The position numbers and the translations under genes were made by a program. Below are positions 1 to 11,300 of a stretch of 64,000 nucleotides of DNA, piece by piece. The notes beneath the pieces were generated by a model. It had not been told where the DNA came from and searched no databases. It was given only the letters and a program-made list of their open reading frames with translations. This stretch comes from Achatina immaculata (Eukaryota; Mollusca; Gastropoda; Stylommatophora; Achatinidae): positions 46,702,866-46,766,865 of the forward strand of contig CM019717.1 in assembly GCA_009760885.1 (NCBI GenBank). The letters run 5' to 3'. Position 1 is the first letter of the stretch. Every line of letters begins with the position of its first letter.

Positions 1-69
1 AATAAAACAATATTAAGCTCATTTACAATTGTTTAAAAAAGAAAAAAAAACATTAGCCATCAATCAACT

Positions 70-136
70 GAGTGATATATATATATGTGTGTGTATGTAT
101 GTGTATATATATATTCATATGTATATATATATATGT
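70..136. repeat. TA/TG microsatellite
   Basis: Alternating (TA)n and (TG)n runs. The rest of 1-368 is AT-rich intronic sequence in which I recognise no exon. Confidence 0.85.
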
Positions 137-368
137 GTGTGCATGTGTGGGGGGTGAGGGATTAATCTTTTTTTTTTAATCTAAACATCCCATTTTAAAT
201 AATTTTTTTGGGGGTTTGCATGCCGTTACCTTTTGCATGAATATCCTATTTATTCTTAATACATCACATACCTGCTGTGCTTGTAGCAAAATCTGGTGTG
301 TGCTTTGCCTTTCAGGTAGATATTCTCTATTTTCAGACAGTTAACCACAAGTCCTACACTATTAATGA

Positions 369-2047
369 CCTAAGTTACTATATGACCATACAGATGAATA
401 TGCGACAGTTGCTACACAGAGACTCCAAAGAGCAGCAGACATCTTGACATCATGGACAAACAAATGGTGTGTAAGTATCAACACAGAGAAATCAAGCACC
501 ACTCTGTTCACCCTCTCATCTAAACAGAAAGCAGGTAAGATCTTTGTAAATGAAATACCCTTAAGGATGGACAACCAACCCACTTACTTAGGAGTGACTC
601 TTGACTCAAAACTGACTTGGAAGCAACACATCAACAGTGCAGAAGCAAAAGCCAGAAGAAAACTAGCCATATTAAGAAAATTGAGTGGGACTACATGGGG
701 AGCTAGTGAAAGAATCCTCAAGAATGTATATCAGCAAAGTATTCTACCACATTTAGAATATGGCTCAACATCTTGGTGCACAGCATCAAACACTACGCTG
801 CATAATCTAGACAAGGTTCAAAATCAGTCACTACGGATTATCACAGGTGCCATGAGGTCCACACCAATAGTAGAAATGCAGAAAATAGTTGGTGTTCAAC
901 CGCTAAAGGAACGTAGAGACACAAAGGTCATGACCATGGGAGAAAAATTCCTTAGCTCTGTAAGCCATCCCCTGAAGGAGAGATTCAATAACTTGGCATT
1001 AGGACGGCTTAAAAGAAGCAGCTTCATTCATCAGGCCAAGCGTATGCGTAAGCTGATACCTGACCTTCCAACTGTAGTCACTCCATTATCATCTGTACCA
1101 GAGCATACACAATGGAAAGAAGCAGATTATACACAAATAACTATTCAGACTGAAGTGAAAGGTGTGCAGAATGGTGAGATGCAGAGCAGTCTTGTAAGAT
1201 CAACAGCCACACTTAGTGTTCTAGATGACAAATATCCATGTGACACCTGGATACGTGTGTATACAGATGGATCTGCACATAATGCCATAAAGAATGGTGG
1301 GGCAGGAGCATATATTGAATATCCAAACAACACCATTGACAAGATTTCCATACCCACTGGTAAATACTGCAACAACTTTGATGCAGAAGTTAGGGCAATT
1401 ATTGCTGCAGTTGAAAAACTATCAGACTCCAGAATTGATACATGTCCTGTAGTAATTCTCACAGATGCAAGATCAGTACTGGAGGCTCTTCAGTGCAACA
1501 AACTACCAGACCTTAAGGATGCCTTGTCAAAAATTGGCTTACAACATGGAGTCACTTTGCAATGGATTCCCTCCCACTGTGGGATACCAGGCAATGAGAA
1601 AGCTGACCATCTGGCCAAAGAGGGCACTGAAATGGAGCAACCAGACATACCAGTCACCTATAATCAGAAGAAAAGCATGATAAAAACCTACAGGAAGCCA
1701 CAAACACCACCACATGATGACTATCACATGCTAAACAGAAAGGAACAAGTCACCATCTTCCGTCTCCGAACAGGACACAGCCGACTCCGAAGTCATATGT
1801 ATACAAAGTTTAAGGTTGGTACTACTAATCTATGTACATGTGCCCAGGTGCCCCAAACCGTGGAACATATCCTCCAGAACTGCATCAACTACGAGACACT
1901 GAGAAATAATTACTGGCCCAGTGAAACCACTAAAGAAGATAAGCTCTACGGTTCCATACATGAGTTACAAAAAACTGAAATTTATCCAAGAGACAGGACT
2001 GCAGATATAGACAGACAGTGCGAACGAAGAAGAAGAAGAAGACTATA
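369..2047 (+). mobile_element. LINE fragment, RT C-terminus + RNase H, (GAA)n tail
   Basis: An open frame encodes the C-terminal part of a non-LTR retrotransposon pol: the end of reverse transcriptase (YATVATQRLQRAADILTSW, YLGVTLDSKLTW, GTTWGA), an RNase H domain (YTDGSAHNAIKNGGAGAYIE, AEVRAI, LTDARSVLEAL, WIPSHCGIPGNEKADHLAKE), and a C-terminal zinc knuckle (CTCAQVPQTVEHILQNC). This architecture fits the I/R1/LOA-type RNase H LINEs. It is 5'-truncated and lacks the endonuclease and the RT catalytic core. It ends in GAACGAAGAAGAAGAAGA about 40 bases from the NSD exon 12 donor, antisense to NSD. The near-intact frame suggests a fairly recent insertion. Confidence 0.88.
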
Positions 2048-2084
2048 TGACCAGAAGCCCAGCCAGCGTGCTAATGCTACATGC

Positions 2085-2348
2085 CTTTTTCAAATCTTCC
2101 AAGCACCGGAGTCCCCATCCTCGGGATTCGCTCTTGAAGGGCTCACACTCCGGATACAGCTGCTTCTGAAATCGCTGATTGTGGCATTTCTCGCCGGCAG
2201 GACATACACTTGGGTGGCACTCATACATCATCACCCTGTTCAGACATTCTGTAGTACATGCATCATCCTGGTCTGGTCGACAATCACATCTCGGAATTTC
2301 AGGCAGTTCAGCTTTGTAGATCTGAACATTTCCAACAGGAATGCTGCC
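2085..2348 (-). CDS. NSD: NSD exon 12: AWS domain and start of SET
   Basis: Acceptor ttgcttttacag. The exon begins [21 protein letters not shown] and holds the Cys-rich AWS zinc cluster ([31 protein letters not shown]), then [13 protein letters not shown], the first SET strand. The donor is uncertain: AAAAAG|GCATGT (a GC donor, ends 2085, phase 0) or four bases later at GTAGCA (ends 2081). The next exon is outside the window. A LINE 3' tail lies about 40 bases into the following intron. Confidence 0.9.
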
Positions 2349-5300
2349 CTGTAAAAGCAATCAGATGTCAAGAACATTAACAATATAATTAAATAATATT
2401 AGCTTCCATTCTTCCGATCTGCTTGAAAATATGAAGATGGTGTAGCATTAAGAGATCTCTTAGAGTCAGAAGGGTCATGAAAGGATTCTTCAGATGAAAG
2501 TTAATGGCTAATTTACTTAACTGAGCATTTTCTTTTAATAAAGCAAACTATTACAATTTAATCATCTACACAGCTGACACTTATAAGCAGCCAGTGATAA
2601 TCATAATTATATAAGGATAGCTTCTAAAAAAAAAAAAAAGCTTACCCAGTCTTATTATATTAATATTGTACAGAACCAGATCTAATATAAAAATCTACAT
2701 GAAATAAAGTTCAGTAGTAAACTTAAGAGCAGCTACCTTAATGAACTTAAATGGTGCGGGCTTCTTATCACTGCGTTCTTGCTCCTGCTCAACCTTCTTG
2801 GCTTTGGCAGCCATCCACAGCTTGAATGCTTCTGTAGCTTCTTTAACACCTTTCATATAAATCTTAAACAGTCCCCTAGATGAACCTTCTTTGCTTCCTC
2901 CATCTCCTTCTTCAAACAGAAATACCCTGCAACAATATCAATGACTTACATCAAGAGGCCATCATGACAAAAATCTATGCTATATTTAACCCTTCTTTAT
3001 AAATTTTACATTCAAAAGTTATAAGCACAAAAACCAAGTTAAGATTATTCAATTCAAATGTAATATCCACCCTGATTTATGCATGTGAAAACCGGAAAAC
3101 AACTAAAGAAATAGATAATATATTAGACTCTTTTGAAAACAAATGCCTAAGGAAAATACTCTGCATAAAGTGGAATGAATTTAAGAAAAACACAGAGATA
3201 AGGCAGATAAGCGAATAAAAACCTGTCTCATGAGTGACTAGAAAAAGGTGATGGACATATTTCAGTCACATGATGAGAAGAAACAATCAGAGAATCCCAA
3301 AACAAGCTATCAAGTGGAACACGACAGGCCAAAGAAAAAAGAGGTCGACCACGTGAACCTCTAAAGAGGACATTGTTAAGAGAAGTCAGTTTAGTGGGCA
3401 TAACATCATCCCCTGATGAGGCTGAAAAGCTTGTTAAAAACAGGAAAATTTGGTGAACTACCATGTGAGCCCTATGTGATGTTTAATGGCACAGGAAGGA
3501 TGTAAGATGTATAAATCTTAACCCTATCAAACAACATGTAAGACCATATAAATATTTTTTGTATGCACACAATTCAACCACCATGTTTGAAAGGAAAAGT
3601 AACAAAATGACAGCTCTAAAAAGCATGAAATAAAGAACATATGACTGCAGTTATTTTATCTTTATGTAAAGAGGCTTCCTTCTAGCAGCACAATCCTCAC
3701 AGAACCAAGATCTGGAGTTCTGTCAATTTATACAGTCAATGGTAAAATACAAGTTATAATGTCAAGACACTCTGCATAAAACAATTACACTTTCATTTAC
3801 CAATTTCATTTCATTCAGATGTTACTTTTTCACCCTCATTATATTTTGACTGCTACATGAAATTTACAAAAGGTAATTTAACACACGAAATGTTAACTAG
3901 TCTCAAGGAATTAAGTTTTTTTCCCCCCTTAATTAAAAAATATTTCTTTCTGAAATAAGGGCATCAAAACTGCTCACTATCTGATCGCCCTCAAAGCCTA
4001 TTGAGAAAAGTGGAACACAAAGACATAATAAGTAAATGGCTATAAAAAAATTGATAACTGGCATATCAAAAACATCACATAGATATACTGTCCAGGCCAT
4101 GCCAGAGTGGACAAAAACAACAACGCTGACCAGCTAGCAAAAAGAGTCGAACCAGAGGGTCTCATCAAAATGGACAAATCGGACATATACAAATCCATCA
4201 AAACTGCGGAATGATCAAAAAGCAATTTACACCAAACCACCTACCACAACTGACTCACATACAGCCAAAGACAGTGGATGCAAATCCCAACTAAATGCTA
4301 GATCTTGTGTAATACACAACCAACACAACATTGCAATCATTTCTCTAAAAACACTGAAGGACACCCTGATGTCAAAGGCCAAACACATATGGGCATGCCC
4401 TGAGTATAACGAATCTGCTCCCCAGGACCAGCAACAGTTAGGCCCTTTTTTTTTTTTTACAGCTAAAGAATCTGATGGGCCACTAGAGTATCACAACACT
4501 TCTACAGGAAAGCTTCTTCTTCTTCTTCGTTCACTTCTACCACCAAGAACCGCACTGTGAACCTTCTGAATTCACGCCTGTGGTCCTTGTTAGGTCCCGT
4601 GGTCCCCTGTGTGGTCCAAAATAGACCACACGAGATCCACGAGAGGACCACAAGGGGTTCAGAGTATCACAGTGCTTTAGCTTGTATTCTTGGTGGGTCT
4701 CGGAAGCGGGATTGCGTGACACCGTGGTTTTCATTGCACCAGTTTAGTCTAGGGTTGGACTTTCTCACCGGAAGTCCTCGACGTGTTTAGGATATCAATG
4801 CATCCCCGCTGGGTGAGAGGCGGTAGCCCACCCAGGCCAGAGTTGGACTTTCTCACCGGAAAACCTCAGAGTGATTAGGATACGCAAACATCCCCGCCGG
4901 GTGAGAGGTGGTTGCCTATCTAGACTTCCCTGGTCCAGTGTTTCCGACTTCAGCATTTTGCGGTCGTGGCCGCTACCCTTCCTAGTTGTGACCAGGATGG
5001 AGCTTTTGTCCAGGAGGACGAATCCTCGCCACTAGTCTTCTTCTTCTTCTTCGTTCACTTCTACCACCAAAAACCGCACTGTGAACCTACTGAATTCACG
5101 CCTGTGGTCCTCGTTAGGTCCCGTGGTCCCCTGTGTGGTCCAAAATAGCCCACACAAGATCCACGAAAGGACCACAAGGGGTTCAGAGTATCACAGTGCT
5201 TTAGCCTGTATTCTTGGAGGGTCTCGGAAGCGGGATTGCGTGACACCGTGGTTTTCATTGCACCAGTTTAGTCTAGGGTCTCGCCACTAGTGACTTCTAC

Positions 5301-8300
5301 CCCTGGGTTGAGCCGGTTTAGGCATTATCCCAGTATGGGCGTGTGTTTGGGACGAGACCGATCTCTAGGGCAGAGGTACTGTGACATGCATAGCCTTCAA
5401 GATTCACCCCTGGTATGAGCCGGTTTAGGCAAAATTCACCAGTATGGGTGTTTATCAGGCGTTACCGACCTCTAGAGTGGAGGTGGCATGACATGTCTAG
5501 CCATCAAGTTCCACCCGTGGTGTGTGCCGGTTTAGGCATATTTCACCAGTGTAGGTGTATTTCGGACATGGCCGGCCTCTAGAGCAGAGGTGCCGTGGTA
5601 TAGCTCTCGTAGCGATACTACTGGACATACTGGTTAAACTTCACTTTCCACCACCTTTTCCCATCGGCTCCGCACAGCAACCTTTATTTCTTTTCCGCAT
5701 TTACTTCCTTAACCGGGAGGAGCTTCACTCCACGCGCGGCATTTGAGGAGTCTCGCCAGCAGTGTCTTAACCTCTGGGACAAGCCGGTTCATGCATTTCA
5801 CCCGATATGACTGCACTCAGGACGTGGCCGACCTCCAAACCAGAGGTGCCGTGATTTGACTGTTTGCTTCGCTTTATCCTTTCAACCACCTTTTCCGCAG
5901 TGATGCTGCGCGGCAACCTCATTTGCACATTTCTTCATTGGCCGGGAAGAGCACCGCTCCACGCACGGCAGCTGAAGATCTCGCCAACAGCGGCAGATGA
6001 GCTACCAAACGTGACACTCATCTACCCTAAGTAACTGGTTTTCAGGCGCCAGATATTCGCCCTCGCCCCTTCTCCTGTCAGTTTAAACAGTTCTGCCACG
6101 GGAAGGCCAGGAGCTGGACTTGACTGCCAGAGGCTGTTTGTGGCGCGTCTGCAGTCCTTAGAACCTACAGGAAAGCTGATTTTCCTTGGCCTACACTTAT
6201 TTCACTCATCCTGTCCATCTGTTAGGTAGTTCTCTCCCCCACCCCCCTCAAAACATTCTTCTCACATTTTAAGTTTCAACTACAATATGAAAATGCATGT
6301 GTTATGTAACATTTTTAAAGAAAATTTTCACTGTAATTAATGTCTCCAAAATTGCTATTATGTTTATTTGGTTAAAAAAAAAAGAAGAAACTTCTTTCCT
6401 TCTATGTTCAAAATGTATCAATGTGTGCACATGTATTTTTTAAACTTTATGCAAAGAAGAAGACTCATTTCTGAACAAAATATTTTTTGTTAGCAAACGG
6501 CAAGGATGATATATTAGAGATGCGACAGCTTCAGCAGACCCTTATTCTGCTATCAAATGATGCTCCCACAAGCAGCTTGTCCTGCTACTTCTGCTGGGAT
6601 GTATGGTAGGGATAAACAAGCTCCTCTGGTGGTGCAGCCTGCTGAGAAGCATGCTTCTTAGGTTCATCACGTGAGGTCAGAAACACCACATTAACCTGTT
6701 CCTAATCTGACTCTGTGCATCTGTTACAAGATCTCTGCCAATGTATCACCTGTCAAACTGATGTTAGTAGTTACATGGAGATTCTACAAAGAACATGCAA
6801 CACATGAACTATCGTGACACATTTATATCTTGTTCTATCTCTTTGGAATGCAAGAAGGATGTTCTCTGCAGCTGATGTGGTGAAGTGTTGGGACACACAC
6901 ACAATGTGTTAAATGAGGAGTGGATTACAGCAACTATTTCTACAGACCTGGAATGTAGCTAAAAAGCAGGGACATGCAATGCTTATTTTGCATACTCCAT
7001 TACTATGGGGACTATATTGATCCTCACACCGCTGACTAAACTGAGCTGTTATTATGGGCACCTAAGGAGAGGTGGGACAGGAATCTAGGTGTATAAACTA
7101 GGAAAAAAGTAGGAACAGCTTTATTATTTAACAATAACACACCTGTGACGTTTCAGCGCAAGTCTTCTTCGAACAAAAACAAACAGGACAAAGAATCAGA
7201 GAGGAGACAAAGTATAGATTCACATCAAGCTCATGTAAACGAAATAACAAAAAATGAAAAAAATTAATGAAAAATTGTAAATGAATGAGAACTTATCTCA
7301 GTCCTTGTAAAGACACAAAAGTATCGCTTGTGTGTATTCAGGAACATCTAAATATCACCAGGAAGGACTGAGATAAGTTTCAGTTACAACTTTTCATTAA
7401 TTTTTTCATTTTTTAAAATTTCGTTTACATAAGCTTGATGTGAATCTATACTTTGTCTCCTCTCTCTGATTCTTTGTCCTGTTTGTTTCTGTTTGAAGAA
7501 GGCTTGCGCAGAAACGTCACAAGTGTGTTATCGTTAAATAATAAAGCTGCTCCTATTTTTTTTTCATAGTTTATGCATTTTGGTATCACAGCATTACTGC
7601 AGTGCTTTGTGTATAGTTGTATACTTATACACTAATTATAGGATGCTAGTTGGTTATGGCTTGCCAACCCTGATGCAAGCAGCCAGCTATTGAGTAAATG
7701 ACTGCTACATCAGCTATGCATCAATGACTGCTACACTGGGCAGTCTTTATCCTCCCACCCCCAAAAAAAAACTCATAAAAACAAAAAAATTTTTTTTTTA
7801 AATAATAAAATACTGAACTCTGAATACTGTTCCCCAGTGTACACAACTTCCACAAACCTTCCTTTGTGGATCCAGTAGTAATCATGTGAACCAAAAAATC
7901 TGACGGGGAACTCGCCGACTTGATGAGGCTTCTCTTGTATATTCATAGGTACATGTCTTGGATGACAAATCTCGCCCGGCCACCATCTATAAACTCTAAA
8001 AAAACGACCAAGTGTAATCTTCCTACTGAGAACAGAACACTGCAGGCTGAGACAACATCCATATCAGAAGCTGAAAATTGGCCTAACAGATCTATGTGTC
8101 TGTGGCAAAGAGCGACAGTTACAATATCATATCTTCCAGAGATGTCAGTTACACAACCCACTCAAGAAAAGAATCTGGCCAAACCCCAGACCCCTACAGA
8201 AGAGGCCCTTTGGTCATGATGAAAAACAGAGATGAATTACAGAATTTGTGACACATAATAATTAGTGTATAAGTATACAACTATACATGAAGCACTGCAG

Positions 8301-11300
8301 TAAAGCTGTGATACCAAAATGTATAAACTAGGAAAAAAACTTAGGAGCAGCTTTTTTACTTAATGATTACAAAGCTGTGACATTTTGGCATGAGTCTTAA
8401 TCATATACAAAACATTCAGGATGAAGAAACTGAGAAAGGAGATAAAGTATAGATTCACATGAATGCTATTTAAAAAGAAAAAAAAATAACGAATAGAGCA
8501 CTTAGCTATAACTGTAAGAAGATGTGGCCTTGTCTGATGCTGTGTGTCAGAAATGAGCATGGTAGGGTACAGAGACTGTTTAAATGGAGTCCTGTGATAT
8601 GTGGTCGGTGGGTCATAACTGGGAGTGGTGGATGGGGAAACCATGGCGGGGAGAGAGAGAGTAGTACAATGTTAACCTAGCCAGGAGAAGGTGAAATAGA
8701 TGATTTAGGATAGAGGGTTTGTAATGTGATGTTGTGAGGAGGTTGTTCTGAACTATGTGTAACAAGTGAGAAGGGAGTGGAGCTTAGTGGAGAGGGATTA
8801 TAACTGTTGAAGAAGAGAATGTTAGGTGTAGATGAATAGCGAGTTTAACCCATGTGGTTCCTGGAACCAAAGGTGGGCTGTGACAGAGAGTAGTGTGGGC
8901 CACACTGAAGTCTCAAAGCAGCTAAAAAAAAAAAAAGAGAAAAAATTAATACAATAAAAAATTATTCTGCATTTTTCACACAATGCGTAACGGCAGACTG
9001 CACAGATGCAAGTCGCAGAATTGTAGGTGACTTTATTAGTATGTCCACAGTGCGGGTATTGGAGAAAAGATGATCCAGACAGCATTTTTTTCAGCATCAA
9101 ACAGAAATATGACATACATAAAAAGACAGCATTGCTTTTGAAGTGCGACTCCGGCATCTTTCTGACCGTGCAGTTTTACAATGTAATTTTAGATTTTAGA
9201 GAATAATTGGTGTAGATTGTGCAAGAGAACAAAAGTGAAATATAATTCTCAGCAATTGTGTTTTAGTTTAAAAATCATACTTTGTTGGCTTGAGAGCCGC
9301 TATTCAGTCTTGGTGCTGTGTGTAATTCGTATGGGATTAATCAACGGATTCCAGTTACCCACATAGTGATTGTAGAGACTTTTCAGACAGCCTTTTTTAT
9401 TGTTTAAACTTTAAAACTTTAGGCACTAAAATGGATCGATATGTGAAACGTAAGCTTTCGACTTCGCGCAAACAAGCTGATAGTAGTGGCAGAGAAAGTC
9501 ACTGTGATCAAGACGACGTTAACATTGATACTTGTAAGAAAACTAAATACACTCGAAAATGTGATGTGGAGTATATTAAGTACGGTTTTGTTCCATCAAC
9601 AAATGACCAAAATTTGCCACAGTGTATTATTTGTTTGCAAACCCTCTCTAATGAGGCAGTGAAGCCGACGAAATTGCTTCATCATCTAACAAGACATCCA
9701 GATCTACAGAATAAAAACCAAAGAATTTTTGGAATGTAAAGCTGAGGAATATACAAGTAGTAAATAGAAGACAGTGTTAAAAGCAAAAACCACTCTCAAC
9801 GAAAAAGCTCTTAATATATCGTACCTGACTGCCCAGAGAATCGCAAAATCAAAGAAATTGAACACAATTGAAGATCTTATCGTGCCAGCTGCTGTTGAGA
9901 TTTGTGACGTATTGTTCTGCTCAGAATACACTACAAAACTGAAAACCATTCCCATCTCGAATGATACTGTCCACAGAAGAATATCTAAAATGTCCGAGGA
10001 CATTGTTGCACAGCTAACTGAATGATTACAATCTACTAAGTTCAGCTAGATGAATCAACTGATATTGCCAGTGAGTCATAGCTGTTTATGTTCGCTATTG
10101 TTGGCAAAATAGTATGCAAGAGGAATTTCTTTTTTGCAAGCCACTGCCAGCAAGAATGACGGCCGATGGAATATTTCATGTTTTAAACAATTTTTTTCAC
10201 AAATTTTGGACTGCAGTGAATGAATTGCATCAGTGTTTGCACCAACAGTGCTGTCACAATGACTGGCCACAACAGTGGTGTTGTTACTCCCATAAAGTAA
10301 GTGTCACCCAAGGCTGTAGGCACCCATTACATGATCCATCATGAAGAACTTGTTTCAAACAAGTTGAATGAAACTCTAGGATCTGTACTAGAAGACTGCA
10401 TTCAGATTGTAAACTTCATAAAAACTAGAACAGTGAACAGTCAATTATTTCTTCAACTTTACTGAATCAGGTGCAGAACACAAGCATCTCCTAATACACT
10501 CGGCTGTGAAGTTTAATTTTCTGCACTGATTGCCATGAAAACCAAATATCGTTCAAGAATGAATGTGGAGGACGATCTTCGAGTGTGTTTGTCACAAATT
10601 CCAGCCAGAATAGACATGCTATCCAACTGGAAACAGTGGTATCTTTAAGGTAAATGAAAAGAACATTTGTGTAGCAATGAATATGCAGTTAAACATGTAG
10701 AGAAAATATTACATAATACTTTATAAAATTAGATTTATACCTTGCAAATATAAAGCACTTTATTAGTGGGCCACAAAAATGTTTGACTTTTAAATGTGGG
10801 CTGTGCAGCAAAAGGGTCTGAGAACTGCTGATGTAGATAACTACCAGTTTCAGTTTCCTCATGACATCCTGCAATCTCACAGAACATACTATCTGATTAA
10901 CAGTATTCACCTGTAACTTCCCACTTTGATCCAGACAATGTTTCCATAAAGAGGCTTCCTTCCTGAAGCACAATCCTCACAGAACCAAGCCTCTTCAGGA
11001 GTTTTGTCGACCTCAGCACACTCTGCATGGAAAGCAGCCGGACAAGATTCACAGCACAGCAGAGTGCCACCTTTCAACAAGTTTAAAAGAAAAAAAAAAA
11101 AAAACACCAATGTTATGACTCAGATCAAGTACATAATTGAACTGACATCAGGGAAAAAAGAAAAAGAAGGTTGGTAGTTTTGTGATCATTATTATGACAC
11201 TCTGGGCGAGTCTTTAGCTTCTTTGTCCTTGAAGGGAGGTTCTCAGCACAAGTACATATATTCCACAGAAAAAAGTAAGTGCTTAATCCTAGACTTAAAA

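Noticed and set aside
1..2040. Remaining NSD SET-domain exons
   Set aside because: No minus-strand SET motifs (NHSCxPN, ELTFDY-like) were found here. The region is LINE and AT-rich DNA, so the catalytic exons lie outside.
8822..9157. 111-codon minus-strand ORF
   Set aside because: Low-complexity, Phe/Cys-rich translation of hAT-flanking DNA with no supporting motif.
9431..10025. Domesticated ZBED gene
   Set aside because: Frameshifts, stops and a missing catalytic centre indicate a dead hAT transposon rather than a host gene.
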